Shown piece after piece: positions 8,445 to 16,700 of a stretch of DNA of 64,000 bases (within the stretch, counting starts at the first letter, position 1; the number at the start of each line of letters is the position of its first letter). A program made the position numbers and the translations under genes. The stretch comes from Aequorivita echinoideorum (GTDB taxonomy: Bacteria > Bacteroidota > Bacteroidia > Flavobacteriales > Flavobacteriaceae): the NCBI RefSeq assembly GCF_018476645.1, contig NZ_JAHCTB010000001.1, positions 124,001 to 188,000 of the forward strand, read 5' to 3'. The notes under the pieces are model-generated. The model saw nothing but the letters and a program-made list of their open reading frames with translations, did not search any database and was not told the DNA's origin.

Positions 8445-8966
8445 TTATTGGAAGTTTACGTTAAAAGAACCATCAGTTATACTTTTCTCGGAACCATTGT
8501 CTGGATTTTTTCCAAGAAAATTGAAAGTTCCTTTAATGTTTGTGTCAGTTTTCTCAGAAATTTGAATTTCTCCAACTACACCACTGTTTTCATAAGGCGC
8601 ATTCCAAAATTGTGTGTCCAAGGGATTATTTACATCAGTTTCTGAATAAGTAGCAAAAGTAAATACACTATTTTCAGAAATTTCATAAGTCCCTGTGCCT
8701 TCATAAGGACTTATTGTTAATACGATTGCCCGACCCTCTGCATTTGATCCTTGTACACGAATTGTTGTAACTCCTGCTTGAGTGGTTTCGGTAGCCACCG
8801 TAGCAATTTCCATTGAAGTAAAGCTTCCACTGCCGCTAACATTGGCAGTCATTGTCCCTTCGCCAGCTCCTCCGCCATCACCACCGTCGTCATCCTTTTT
8901 ACAAGATGTTAAGCTTACGGCAACTACTGCCATCAATACTAAAAATGTTTTTTTGAATGTTTTCAT
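8445..8966 (-). CDS. DUF6252-like lipoprotein
   Basis: A 173-residue lipoprotein. I start it at 8966 (MKTFKKTFLVLMAVVAVSLT), because Cys22 in the lipobox SLTSC then lies directly after the hydrophobic core and before KKDDDGGDGGG. A longer frame-open start at 9074 would run through the operator. The rest is all-beta in character, with FTFATYSETD and ISEKTDTNIKGTFNF segments, as in the flavobacterial DUF6252 family of unknown function. A second, more distant member is at 38035-38583. Carrying the fifth operator copy, it is part of the putative regulon with the two-component system. Confidence 0.8.
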   Translation of the reverse strand: MKTFKKTFLVLMAVVAVSLTSCKKDDDGGDGGGAGEGTMTANVSGSGSFTSMEIATVATETTQAGVTTIRVQGSNAEGRAIVLTISPYEGTGTYEISENSVFTFATYSETDVNNPLDTQFWNAPYENSGVVGEIQISEKTDTNIKGTFNFLGKNPDNGSEKSITDGSFNVNFQ

Positions 8967-9016
8967 AATGTTTGGTTTTAGTCCCGCTTCTGCGGATACG
9001 TGATTATTATTTGAAG

Positions 9017-9065
9017 CAAAATTGGCCCAAAACCAAAGGAATGACAATACGGCAATTGTCGTATT
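9017..9065 (-). promoter_or_regulatory. Palindromic operator plus -7 box of the DUF6252-like gene (copy 5 of 5)
   Basis: The palindrome AATACGGCAATTGTCGTATT is at 9046-9065, with 6-bp arms AATACG/CGTATT around CAATTG; this is the most symmetrical copy. On the minus strand 21 bp follow, then CAATTTTG (9017-9024), 50 bp before the ATG at 8966. Confidence 0.72.
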
Positions 9066-9115
9066 CTTCATCAATCATAAAATTGTGTGCACCAATTTTT
9101 TGAACGACCAAAGCA

Positions 9116-10075
9116 TTAAAATTTAATATGCGGAAATTTCTCTTGTACCAAATTCGTTTTCTTCTGAAGTGTTTCCAAAAACTGGAAATGCTCCGCACTT
9201 TCGGGGTTGAAAGGCTTGTGCTTTAATCCATTTTGAATACTGGCAATTTCCTTTTGAAGTGCTTCCGTTTCTGAAGCAATCCACACTTTTGAAAATTTCT
9301 GCCAAATAATCTCGACAGCGGTTTTGTTGGGATGCAGCATATCTTCCGAATAAAAACGGTAATCGCGCAGCTCGTCCATCATAATTTCATAGGAAGGAAA
9401 ATATTTAAGTTGATGGTTTTTGGTTGATAGTTGGTGGGTTGTTTCGTGCAACGCTGAAAGCAGATGCGCCTTGCTTAGCGAATTTTCCACGAAGCCGTCC
9501 TTTATATGCCGAACTGGAGAGACCGTATTTATAATGGTAGCTTTCGGATTTATTGCTGAAATTTTATCAAAAATAGTTTGAAGGCTTTTTGAAATGGCTT
9601 CAATGGAAAGCAATTCCTTTTTGAAGTTTTTCTGCGGAAGTTTATGGCAATTGGCCACGATTTCATTTTCTTTAATTTCCCTGTAAACCCATGAAGTGCC
9701 GAAAGTGAAGATAATATGCGTTGCGGAATATAGCCAATTACGCAATTCCAGAAGAGCGTTATTTAATTTCTGAAGAAATTCCGCTTTATCCAGTGAAGCG
9801 AGTTCCGAATGGGTTTCAAAACATTTCCAGATTCCGTTGTGCTCAAAAATGTCTTTTTCTGAAAAATTTTCATTTGCAATCGCCCGCGCAATAAGATTTT
9901 CAATAGAAACCGGATTGAAAATAATACCGAATGGATTTTGTAAATTCTGAAACTTGAACCAATCGAACTTTGCCCCAATATTTTCCGAAAAACAGCTTCC
10001 CAATAAAACGATTTTAGAGGAATAATCTATGTGATCTTCTTCGGGTTTTAGCGGTATTTCGGTTTGGAGTTTCAT
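9116..10075 (-). CDS. GSCFA-domain protein
   Basis: A 319-residue cytoplasmic protein of the GSCFA family. The name-giving motif is at about residues 27-34 (LGSCFSEN). FTFGTSWVYR and the C-terminal DYRFYSEDMLHPN follow, matching the family and resembling SGNH-hydrolase blocks, with an N-terminal Ser/Gly motif and a late D-x-x-H. No substrate is established for the family. Start at ATG 10075. An unusual polar stretch, HQLSTKNHQL, is encoded by four heptamer repeats (9409-9436) like those found in intergenic regions here. It precedes the conserved YFPSYEIMMDELRDYRFY block. The gene follows alaS with a 60-bp spacer filled by heptamer-like repeats. Confidence 0.88.
   Translation of the reverse strand: MKLQTEIPLKPEEDHIDYSSKIVLLGSCFSENIGAKFDWFKFQNLQNPFGIIFNPVSIENLIARAIANENFSEKDIFEHNGIWKCFETHSELASLDKAEFLQKLNNALLELRNWLYSATHIIFTFGTSWVYREIKENEIVANCHKLPQKNFKKELLSIEAISKSLQTIFDKISAINPKATIINTVSPVRHIKDGFVENSLSKAHLLSALHETTHQLSTKNHQLKYFPSYEIMMDELRDYRFYSEDMLHPNKTAVEIIWQKFSKVWIASETEALQKEIASIQNGLKHKPFNPESAEHFQFLETLQKKTNLVQEKFPHIKF
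9409..9436 (+). repeat. Heptamer repeats inside the GSCFA coding sequence, 4 units
   Basis: GTTGATG, GTTTTTG, GTTGATA, GTTGGTG in 7-bp register on the plus strand, the same pattern as the intergenic array at 14885-14926. The minus-strand gene reads through them as HQLSTKNHQL. Confidence 0.6.
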
Positions 10076-10076
10076 A

Positions 10077-10132
10077 TCTCAGTTTTCAGTTTGCAGTCGC
10101 AATATGCAGTTATGAATACTGAAACTACTGAC
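10077..10132 (+). repeat. Degenerate heptamer repeat region between alaS and the GSCFA gene
   Basis: The 56-bp spacer is eight heptamers long: TCTCAGT, TTTCAGT, TTGCAGT, then more diverged units with TGCAGTT and CTGAAAC. It fills the whole gap between the start codon at 10075 and the alaS stop at 10136. The register weakens in the second half. Confidence 0.5.
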
Positions 10133-10135
10133 TGC

Positions 10136-12748
10136 TTACTTTAAAAATTCCTTTGCTTTTTCCAAAGCCTCACCAATCCCCGCAGGATTTTTTCCGCCTG
10201 CGGTAGCGAAGAAAGGCTGTCCGCCGCCGCCGCCTTGAATATATTTGCCCAATTCACGAACAATTTTTCCGGCATCCAGATTTTTTTCCGAAGCCAATTC
10301 CTTTGAAATATAGCAAGCCAACAAGGCTTTTCCGTCACTTTCAGCCCCGAAAACCAAGAACAGATTTTCGGTTTCGCCACCCATTTCAAAAGCGAGATCT
10401 TTCATTCCGCCAGCATCGAGATCAATTTTTTTCGAAAGAAAATTGACTCCGTTTATTTCCTGAATTTCAGATTTCAATTCGCCTTTTAAATTTTTCGCTT
10501 TGTCCTTCAACAATTGCTGGATCTGTTTTTGCAAATTGCTGTTTTCCTCTTGCAGGCTTTCAACCGCTTTTACGGGATCCTGCGCATTATTCAACGCTTT
10601 TTGTAGCGATGCAAATGATTCACTTCTATCAATAAAATATTGCTTCGCGGCATCGCCGGTTATGGCTTCAATCCTTCGAATTCCTGAAGCTACCGCGCCT
10701 TCTGAAGTGATGATGAAATGCCAAATATCGTTTGTATTGGGAACGTGCGTACCACCGCACAATTCCATCGATTTTCCGAATTTGATCGCCCGAACCGAAT
10801 CACCGTATTTTTCACCAAAAAGTGCAATGGCACCCTCGTCAATCGCTTGCTGGTACGGAATATTTCTACGTTCTTCCAGAGCAATTCCTTCACGGATTCT
10901 TGCATTTACAAAATCCTCAACCTGCTTCAATTCTTCATCGCTCACTTTGGCAAAATGTGAAAAGTCAAAACGCAAATTCCTGCTGTGCACCATACTTCCC
11001 TTTTGCGCCACGTGCTCGCCCAAAATGTTCCGCAAGCCTTGGTGCAGCAAGTGTGTTGCCGTGTGGTTTGAAGCCGTTCGGTTGCGTTGTTTTTCGTCAA
11101 CCACCGCTTTAAAAGTTCCTTCCGGATTACGCGGAAGATTTTTTGTGAAATGGATTATAAGATTGTTTTCCTTTTTGGTGTCCACAATATACGTTACGCC
11201 GCCATCGGCCGCTTCCAAATACCCTTTGTCGCCCACTTGGCCGCCGCCTTCGGGGTAAAATGGCGTGAGGTTGAAAACGAGCTGAAACATTTCGCCTTCC
11301 TTTTTGCTGTCCACTTTACGGTATTTTGTGATTTTCACTTGCGTTTCCAACGTATCGTAGCCCACAAATTCCTCTACATCGTCTTTTTCCAAAACCACCC
11401 AATCGCCCGTTTCCACTTTGGTCGCGGCTCGCGATCTTTCTTTTTGTTTTTGAAGTTCTTCTTCGAATTCTTTTTCGTTTAAAGAATAGCCACGTTCGCG
11501 AAGAATCAATGCCGTTAAATCTATCGGAAAACCGAAGGTATCGTACAGTTCAAAAGCTTTTTTTCCAGAAATAGTTTTTGAGTCTGCTATTTCAATCACA
11601 TTTTCAAGCAGCACCAAGCCTTGATCCAAGGTTCGCAAAAATGATTGCTCTTCTTCACGAATCACATTGGTAATCAAATTCTTTTCTGAAATAAGTTCCG
11701 GAAAAGCAGCGCCCATTTGTGAGCTTAGGGTTTCTATTAATTTATAAATGAAAGGTTCTTTTTTGTCCAAAAAAGTAAATCCGTAGCGGATGGCCCTTCT
11801 TAAAATCCTTCGTATCACGTAACCAGCGCCCGTATTGCTGGGAAGTTGCCCATCTGCAATTGAGAATGCTACGGCACGAACGTGGTCTGCAATTACGCGG
11901 ATGGCGATGTCTTTCTTCTCGTCCTTACTGTATATTGTATTGGTTATTGTTCCAATTTCTCGGATCAACGGCGTAAAAACATCGGTGTCGTAATTACTTT
12001 GTTTGCCCTGCAAAACCATACACAAGCGCTCAAAACCCATCCCGGTATCAACATGTTGGGCTGGAAGTTTTTCAAGACTGCCATTGGCTTTTCGGTTGAA
12101 TTGCATAAAAACCAAATTCCAGATTTCCACTACTTGGGGGTGGTCGTTGTTTACCAAATCCTTCCCTGGAATTTTCGCCTTTTCTTCCGCGGAGCGAATA
12201 TCTACGTGGATTTCGCTGCATGGCCCGCACGGACCTTGGTCGCCCATTTCCCAAAAATTATCCTTTTTATTCCCATTGAGAATTCGATCTTCGGGGACAA
12301 ATTGCTTCCAAAGGTTGTACGCTTCGGTGTCGCGCTCCAACCCTTCGCTTTCATCACCTTCAAAAATGGTGACGTAGAGAATTTCTTTGTCAATTTTATA
12401 GACCTCGGTCAAAAGTTCCCAGGCCCACTCAATCGCTTCCTTTTTAAAATAATCGCCAAAACTCCAATTGCCCAACATTTCAAACATGGTGTGGTGGTAG
12501 GTATCCATCCCCACTTCCTCCAAATCGTTGTGTTTTCCGCTTACGCGAAGGCATTTCTGGGTATCTGCAATGCGGTTGCTTTTTGGTTTTCCGTTTCCGA
12601 GGAAATATTCCTTGAAGGGAGCCATTCCACTATTTATGAACATAAGCGTGGGATCGTTCTTCACCACCATGGGCGCCGATGGCACGATAAGGTGCTTTTT
12701 CGATTTAAAAAATTCTAAGAATTGGGAACGGATTTCGTTGGACTTCAT
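10136..12748 (-). CDS. alaS: Alanine--tRNA ligase
   Basis: An 870-residue class II aminoacyl-tRNA synthetase that charges tRNA-Ala. I start it at ATG 12748 ([20 protein letters not shown]), the family's normal N terminus. The catalytic core spans residues 1-245, with [20 protein letters not shown] and the CGPCSEIH segment. The tRNA-recognition region follows. The editing domain carries its zinc-binding residues in HTATH (His562, His566) and CGGTH (Cys664, His668). The C-Ala domain ends with [16 protein letters not shown], the glycine-rich motif of this family. All signature motifs are intact and the length is normal. It is divergent from the M23 peptidase gene. Confidence 0.98.
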   Translation of the reverse strand: MKSNEIRSQFLEFFKSKKHLIVPSAPMVVKNDPTLMFINSGMAPFKEYFLGNGKPKSNRIADTQKCLRVSGKHNDLEEVGMDTYHHTMFEMLGNWSFGDYFKKEAIEWAWELLTEVYKIDKEILYVTIFEGDESEGLERDTEAYNLWKQFVPEDRILNGNKKDNFWEMGDQGPCGPCSEIHVDIRSAEEKAKIPGKDLVNNDHPQVVEIWNLVFMQFNRKANGSLEKLPAQHVDTGMGFERLCMVLQGKQSNYDTDVFTPLIREIGTITNTIYSKDEKKDIAIRVIADHVRAVAFSIADGQLPSNTGAGYVIRRILRRAIRYGFTFLDKKEPFIYKLIETLSSQMGAAFPELISEKNLITNVIREEEQSFLRTLDQGLVLLENVIEIADSKTISGKKAFELYDTFGFPIDLTALILRERGYSLNEKEFEEELQKQKERSRAATKVETGDWVVLEKDDVEEFVGYDTLETQVKITKYRKVDSKKEGEMFQLVFNLTPFYPEGGGQVGDKGYLEAADGGVTYIVDTKKENNLIIHFTKNLPRNPEGTFKAVVDEKQRNRTASNHTATHLLHQGLRNILGEHVAQKGSMVHSRNLRFDFSHFAKVSDEELKQVEDFVNARIREGIALEERRNIPYQQAIDEGAIALFGEKYGDSVRAIKFGKSMELCGGTHVPNTNDIWHFIITSEGAVASGIRRIEAITGDAAKQYFIDRSESFASLQKALNNAQDPVKAVESLQEENSNLQKQIQQLLKDKAKNLKGELKSEIQEINGVNFLSKKIDLDAGGMKDLAFEMGGETENLFLVFGAESDGKALLACYISKELASEKNLDAGKIVRELGKYIQGGGGGQPFFATAGGKNPAGIGEALEKAKEFLK

Positions 12749-12785
12749 TGTACTTAATATTTTTTCTGAAAAATGTGCAGTTAGC

Positions 12786-12812
12786 TTGTTGCGCAAACAA
12801 TTTCTATATTTG
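12786..12812 (+). promoter_or_regulatory. Bacteroidota-type promoter of the M23 peptidase operon
   Basis: TTG (12786-12788), 16 bp, then TATATTTG (12805-12812), a perfect TAnnTTTG. Transcription would start near 12819, about 55 bp before the ATG at 12874. Confidence 0.55.
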
Positions 12813-12873
12813 TAAAACGTTACCCTTAATTAGCGCCAACCAGCAACGCGCAAAAATAGCAATTTTTTAACGC

Positions 12874-13851
12874 ATGTCTAAGGTTAAATATTACTACGAT
12901 AGCGAAACGCTTTCGTACCGAAAAATAGAAAAGAAAAAAGGCCGAAAACTAAAGATTTTTGCCCTGAGTCTATTGGGAATGCTGTTGAGTGGTTTTCTTC
13001 TTTTGCTTGTTTACATCAATCTTCCGTACGTGGAAACGCCAAAGGAAAAGGCCCAGAAACGTGAACTGGAAAATATGCAATTGCAGTTTGAGCTTTTGAA
13101 TAAAAAAGTTGAGCAGGCACAGGCGGTGCTCGCCGAGGTTGAAGATAGGGACAATAATCTATACCGTGTTTATTTTGAAGCAAACCCCATCCCGGATGAG
13201 CAGCGAAAGGCCGGATTTGGAGGAATCAACCGCTATAAGGATTTGGAAGGTTTTGACAATTCAAAATTGATAATAAACGCAACCCGAAATATTGATATTC
13301 TTACCAAACAAATTGTCGTACAGTCCAAATCCCTTGATGAAATTGCGAAATTAGCCGAGGAGAAGGAAAAACTGCTGATGGCAATTCCCGCTATCCAACC
13401 TGTAAAAAATGAGGATCTAACACGGATTGCTTCAGGTTATGGTTATAGGACTGATCCGTTCACAAAAGCGAGAAAATTCCATTACGGAATGGATTTTACC
13501 GCTCCACGCGGAACGCCAGTTTATGCCACTGGAGACGGCACCATAGATCGTGCGGACAATACCGCAACCGGCTATGGAAACCATATTGTAATCAAACATG
13601 GCTTTGGTTACGAGAGCCTGTATGCACATTTGTACAAATACAATGTTCGCGTAGGCCAAAAGGTGCAGCGGGGCGATATAATTGGTTTTGTGGGCAGCAC
13701 TGGACGAAGTGAAGCGCCGCATTGCCATTATGAAGTTTTCAAGGATGGCGAGCGAATAAACCCGATCAATTTTTACTACGGAAGCTTGACTTCGGAGGAA
13801 TTTGCACAGATGCTGGAAAGAGCACAACAGGAAAATCAATCGCTTGACTAA
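12874..13851 (+). CDS. M23-family peptidoglycan metallopeptidase, membrane anchored
   Basis: A 325-residue envelope protein. The basic cytoplasmic N terminus (to about residue 27) leads into one transmembrane helix (28-49). A coiled-coil region follows (about 55-95 and 140-170), then a LytM/M23 domain (about 190-298). The zinc and catalytic residues are present: His203 and Asp207 in HYGMD, His252 in AHLY, and His283-Cys-His285 in PHCHYE. M23 enzymes cut peptidoglycan cross-bridges or stems, and this anchored form is typical of the MepM-like proteins next to alaS in Flavobacteriia. It is probably the first gene of a run with the MerR, LemA and TPM genes. Confidence 0.92.
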   Translation: MSKVKYYYDSETLSYRKIEKKKGRKLKIFALSLLGMLLSGFLLLLVYINLPYVETPKEKAQKRELENMQLQFELLNKKVEQAQAVLAEVEDRDNNLYRVYFEANPIPDEQRKAGFGGINRYKDLEGFDNSKLIINATRNIDILTKQIVVQSKSLDEIAKLAEEKEKLLMAIPAIQPVKNEDLTRIASGYGYRTDPFTKARKFHYGMDFTAPRGTPVYATGDGTIDRADNTATGYGNHIVIKHGFGYESLYAHLYKYNVRVGQKVQRGDIIGFVGSTGRSEAPHCHYEVFKDGERINPINFYYGSLTSEEFAQMLERAQQENQSLD

Positions 13852-13886
13852 AAGGCTTAAGGCTTTTGGCAATTATTAAATTACAC

Positions 13887-13921
13887 TAACTGACAACAAA
13901 TAACCGATAACCAATAACTGA
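13887..13921 (+). repeat. Heptamer tandem repeat, 5 units
   Basis: TAACTGA, CAACAAA, TAACCGA, TAACCAA, TAACTGA in strict 7-bp register, ending 5 bp before the MerR start codon. It is the reverse-complement version of the GTT-type array at 14885-14926. Confidence 0.75.
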
Positions 13922-13926
13922 AATAA

Positions 13927-14256
13927 ATGCACATAGAGTTACCCGAAAAGCTGTATTACAATATAGGCGAAGTCGCCCAGGCTTTCGGCGTAAATACTTC
14001 ATTGATTCGTTTTTGGGAAAAGGAATTTGATGTACTGAAACCAAAAAAGAACGCAAAAGGTAACAGAAAGTTTACACCACAGGACATCAAAAATTTAGAA
14101 CTTATCTTTCATTTGGTAAAGGAACGAGGCTTTACTTTAGAAGGTGCAAAAATTCATTTAAAAGAAAATAAAAAGAAAACGCTGGACCACTTTGAAATAA
14201 TAAGAAAATTGGAAACTGTGAAAGCGGAACTCTTAAAAATTAAGGAACAACTATAA
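13927..14256 (+). CDS. MerR-family transcriptional regulator
   Basis: A 109-residue regulator. The MerR helix-turn-helix is at residues 8-75 (YYNIGEVAQAFGVNTSLIRF, WEKEF, then FTPQDIKNLELI and GFTLEGAKIHL). Only a short coiled C-terminal tail follows, with no cysteine-rich metal site or ligand-binding domain. This short form is widespread in Bacteroidota beside the M23 peptidase and LemA genes; its effector is unknown. The start is the ATG at 13927, just after a heptamer repeat. Confidence 0.9.
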   Translation: MHIELPEKLYYNIGEVAQAFGVNTSLIRFWEKEFDVLKPKKNAKGNRKFTPQDIKNLELIFHLVKERGFTLEGAKIHLKENKKKTLDHFEIIRKLETVKAELLKIKEQL

Positions 14257-14282
14257 AATCAACTTAACAAAAACAATTCATT

Positions 14283-14885
14283 ATGAAAAAATGGCTACCT
14301 GTAATTATAATCGTTGGTATTCTCTTTTTAATTGGAGCTTACATTGCAAGTCTAAACAATAAGCTCGTGGTGCTGGACCAAAACGCAACTGCGCAATGGG
14401 CAAATGTGGAAAGCGCCTATCAACGCAGGGCAGATCTTATCCCGAACATCGTAAGCACGGCAAAAGGGTATGCAGAATTTGAACAATCTACATTAATTGC
14501 CGTGACCGAGGCCAGAAGCAAGGCCACATCAGTAAATATTGATCCGTCAAATGTTAGTCAAGAACAATTGGCCCAATTCCAAGAAGCGCAGGCAGGCGTC
14601 ACCTCGGCCCTTTCCCGTTTATTGGCGGTTTTTGAAAGATATCCAGATTTAAAGGCCAATGAAAATTTCAAAGAATTGATCAATGAGCTTGAACGTACGG
14701 AAAACCGCATCAATGTGGAGCGCAACAGGTTTAATGACACCGCGAGGGAATTTAATACGAAAATAAATAAATTTCCAACAAAGATGTTTGCGGGTATGCT
14801 GGGCTTTGAGGAGAAAGCGTACTTTAAGGCAGACGCCGGAAGTGAAAATGCACCCGAAGTGGATTTTGACTTTGGGGGGAAATAG
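14283..14885 (+). CDS. LemA family protein
   Basis: A 200-residue membrane protein. One N-terminal transmembrane helix (residues 5-24) is followed by the LemA helical domain, with the conserved LDQNATAQWANVESAYQRRA segment (35-54), DLIPNIVSTAKGY, and ELERTENRINVERNRFNDT near residues 139-158. LemA proteins are thought to form helical bundles at the membrane and often pair genetically with TPM-domain proteins, as they do here (two TPM genes follow). Their molecular role is not settled. Confidence 0.93.
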   Translation: MKKWLPVIIIVGILFLIGAYIASLNNKLVVLDQNATAQWANVESAYQRRADLIPNIVSTAKGYAEFEQSTLIAVTEARSKATSVNIDPSNVSQEQLAQFQEAQAGVTSALSRLLAVFERYPDLKANENFKELINELERTENRINVERNRFNDTAREFNTKINKFPTKMFAGMLGFEEKAYFKADAGSENAPEVDFDFGGK

Positions 14886-14926
14886 TTGTCGGTTGTCAGT
14901 TGTTGGTTGATGGTTTTCAGTTGACG
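14885..14926 (+). repeat. Heptamer tandem repeat, 6 units
   Basis: GTTGTCG, GTTGTCA, GTTGTTG, GTTGATG, GTTTTCA, GTTGACG in strict 7-bp register. The first base is the last base of the LemA stop codon. The fixed part of each unit is GTT, and the other positions vary mostly by transition. Confidence 0.75.
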
Positions 14927-14975
14927 GTTCTTTTCTGAAATTTCATTGTTATTTTTAAAAAAAACTAATACATCC

Positions 14976-15434
14976 ATGTCTAAAGTTGAAGATTTTCTGA
15001 ATAAAGAAGAAGAGGCGGCCGTTATTGAAGCCATTCGCACTGCCGAAAAAAATACTTCGGGAGAAATCCGAGTGCATCTTGAAGCCAGTTCCATTTCAGC
15101 GGAAACCGAGGAACATATTGATGCGTTTGACCGTGCTGCTGAAGTTTTTGATATGCTCCATATGGATAATACCAAGGAGAGCAATGGCGTGCTTATTTAC
15201 ATTGCCGTTGACGACCGGACACTTGTAATTATGGGCGATAAGGGTATAAATGATATTGTAGGTCAGGATTTCTGGGAAAGCACCAAGAATATTATCGTTT
15301 CGCATTTTAAGAATGGCAATATGAAGGAAGGTCTTGTGAAAGGAATTTTAATGGCCGGGGAACAACTAAAAAAACATTTTCCCTATAGAAAATACGACAA
15401 AAATGAATTGCCGGATACTATTTCGGTAGGTTGA
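14976..15434 (+). CDS. TPM-domain protein (soluble form)
   Basis: A 152-residue protein with a single TPM (YgcG-type) domain at about residues 8-130. It includes SGEIRVHLEA, SNGVLIYIAVDDRTLVIMGDKGIND and DFWESTKNIIVSHFKNGNMKEG. There is no signal peptide or membrane helix, so it may act in the cytoplasm, unlike the next gene product. The start is the ATG at 14976 (MSKVEDFLNKEEEAAV); a frame-open ATG at 14946 lies in a poly-A stretch and is less likely. TPM proteins are associated with LemA and envelope or membrane protein quality control in other organisms, but the activity here is unproven. Confidence 0.88.
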   Translation: MSKVEDFLNKEEEAAVIEAIRTAEKNTSGEIRVHLEASSISAETEEHIDAFDRAAEVFDMLHMDNTKESNGVLIYIAVDDRTLVIMGDKGINDIVGQDFWESTKNIIVSHFKNGNMKEGLVKGILMAGEQLKKHFPYRKYDKNELPDTISVG

Positions 15435-15577
15435 TTTTGATGCTTGATGAAATCTAACAACAATATTATATACAATCACTTCTAAGCTCATAAACTCTTA
15501 AACTTTTTCGAAAAAAATAATCTTTCAAAAACCTTACGCTTATCATCTTTTCAAATAAATATTTCTTCATCTTTTGG

Positions 15578-16318
15578 TTGTTTGCGGTTTCATTTTTATC
15601 TGAAAATGTTTCGGCGCAATATGAAATTCCCGAGATACCATCCACACAGACTTCGGTTTACGATTATATCAATTTACTTTCGGCTTCAGAAAAAACTGCG
15701 CTTGAGAATAAACTGGTACGTTATGCAGATTCCACTTCAACACAGATTGTTTGCATCATTATAGCTTCCACAAAGGGGGAAGATATTTCATTGCTGGGTG
15801 CCAAATGGGGGCAAAAATGGGGAATTGGCCAAGAGGGTGAGGACAATGGGATACTTATAACACTTGCTAAGGACGACCGGAAAGTGGATATAAATACGGG
15901 CTACGGAATAGAATACCGCGTAACCGATTTGATGGCGGAACGCATTATAAACCGTATTATGATCCCAGAATTCAAGAATGAAAATTATTATGCCGGTCTC
16001 GACAAAGGCAGCGATGCCCTTTTTGCCGCTCTCAACGGCGAATTTAAGGAGGACAGGAACTTCAACCGTAAAAACGTGAGTGGCGGAATTATTTTTACGT
16101 TCATCATAATTGTTCTTATCATAATCTTCATAAGCCGAAAGGGCGGTCGCGGTGGTCGCGGCGGTGGCGGTGGGCTACTGGACATTCTTGTGCTTAGTAG
16201 TCTGGGTCGCACGGGCGGTTTTGGCGGCGGTGGCGGCTTCAGTGGCGGAGGCGGTGGCTTTGGAGGCGGCTTCGGCGGAGGTGGCTTTGGTGGAGGCGGT
16301 GCTTCTGGCGGCTGGTAG
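15578..16318 (+). CDS. TPM-domain membrane protein with glycine-rich tail; start codon uncertain
   Basis: An envelope protein with a TPM domain (about residues 18-145, including TSVYDYINLLSASEKTALEN and DINTGYGIEYRVTDLMAERI), one transmembrane helix (about 170-187) and a long glycine-rich C-terminal tail. No ATG or GTG lies in frame. I mark the TTG at 15578, but the resulting leader lacks basic residues. The frame stays open upstream to 15521, and the family-like leader NKYFFIFWLFAVSFLSENVS, cleaved near AQ, would need to start near 15554, where AAT stands in place of ATG. Either a non-standard start is used or the start codon has been lost. It follows the soluble TPM gene by about 140 bp. 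Confidence 0.8.
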   Translation: MFAVSFLSENVSAQYEIPEIPSTQTSVYDYINLLSASEKTALENKLVRYADSTSTQIVCIIIASTKGEDISLLGAKWGQKWGIGQEGEDNGILITLAKDDRKVDINTGYGIEYRVTDLMAERIINRIMIPEFKNENYYAGLDKGSDALFAALNGEFKEDRNFNRKNVSGGIIFTFIIIVLIIIFISRKGGRGGRGGGGGLLDILVLSSLGRTGGFGGGGGFSGGGGGFGGGFGGGGFGGGGASGGW

Positions 16319-16324
16319 CTTCTT

Positions 16325-16408
16325 CAATTATCAATTTTCAATAAACAATTATCAATTAGTCATATGTAATGTGTAATTAATAATGTGTAATTGTTGATTA
16401 ATAACTAG
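16325..16408 (+). repeat. Heptamer tandem repeat, 12 units
   Basis: Twelve units in continuous 7-bp register: CAATTAT, CAATTTT, CAATAAA, CAATTAT, CAATTAG, TCATATG, TAATGTG, TAATTAA, TAATGTG, TAATTGT, TGATTAA, TAACTAG. It begins 6 bp past the TPM gene stop and is the longest array in the window. The rest of this 382-bp gap holds a TPM gene remnant and a second array. Confidence 0.75.
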
Positions 16409-16502
16409 TATCATTTCTGAAATGTAAAACAGTTTTCTTAAGCTACTGCATAGAAACTTCAGAATATATCTTTTTAATATTTATTTAGAAAAATCTTTGT
16501 CT

Positions 16503-16667
16503 AAAATTACAGGCTATGGTGCCGAAAAAATACTTACCGATTCTATTTGCAATTATATAATTGATAATGTTATGATTCCCTTATTTAAAGAAGATAAATA
16601 TTATAAGGGAATTGATCGAGGTGTTGACGCCGTAATTGAAAAATGGTCTCCCGTTACCAAAGAATAA
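16503..16667 (+). pseudogene. Remnant of a TPM-domain gene
   Basis: An open stretch of about 54 codons reads KITGYGAEKILTDSICNYII, then DNVMIPLFKEDKYYKGIDRG and VDAVIEKW, ending at TAA 16665-16667. It aligns with residues 110-156 of the neighbouring TPM protein (NTGYGIEYRVTDLMAERIIN, RIMIPEFKNENYYAGLDKGS). The frame is open upstream to 16428 but without TPM similarity or a usable start codon, so the first two thirds of the domain and any signal peptide are gone. It is probably a decayed tandem duplicate, now flanked by heptamer arrays on both sides. Confidence 0.7.
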
Positions 16668-16699
16668 TTGCTAATTGATCATTGTTAATTGCTAATTGT
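16665..16699 (+). repeat. Heptamer tandem repeat, 5 units
   Basis: TAATTGC, TAATTGA, TCATTGT, TAATTGC, TAATTGT in strict register. The first TAA is also the stop of the TPM remnant, and the last unit ends 1 bp before the stop codon of the minus-strand gene at 16701. Confidence 0.75.
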
Positions 16700-16700
16700 A

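Noticed and set aside
9646-9656. GGCAATTGGCC and similar CAATTG cores at 19725-19735, 62070-62078 and 63228-63236
   Set aside because: They lie inside coding sequences, lack the AATA/TATT arms and have no -7 box 21 bp away, so they are not copies of the operator.
11882-12718. A long open frame (278 residues) on the plus strand inside alaS
   Set aside because: It is the reverse-frame shadow of a highly conserved synthetase gene. Its translation has no domain pattern, and alaS is intact on the other strand.
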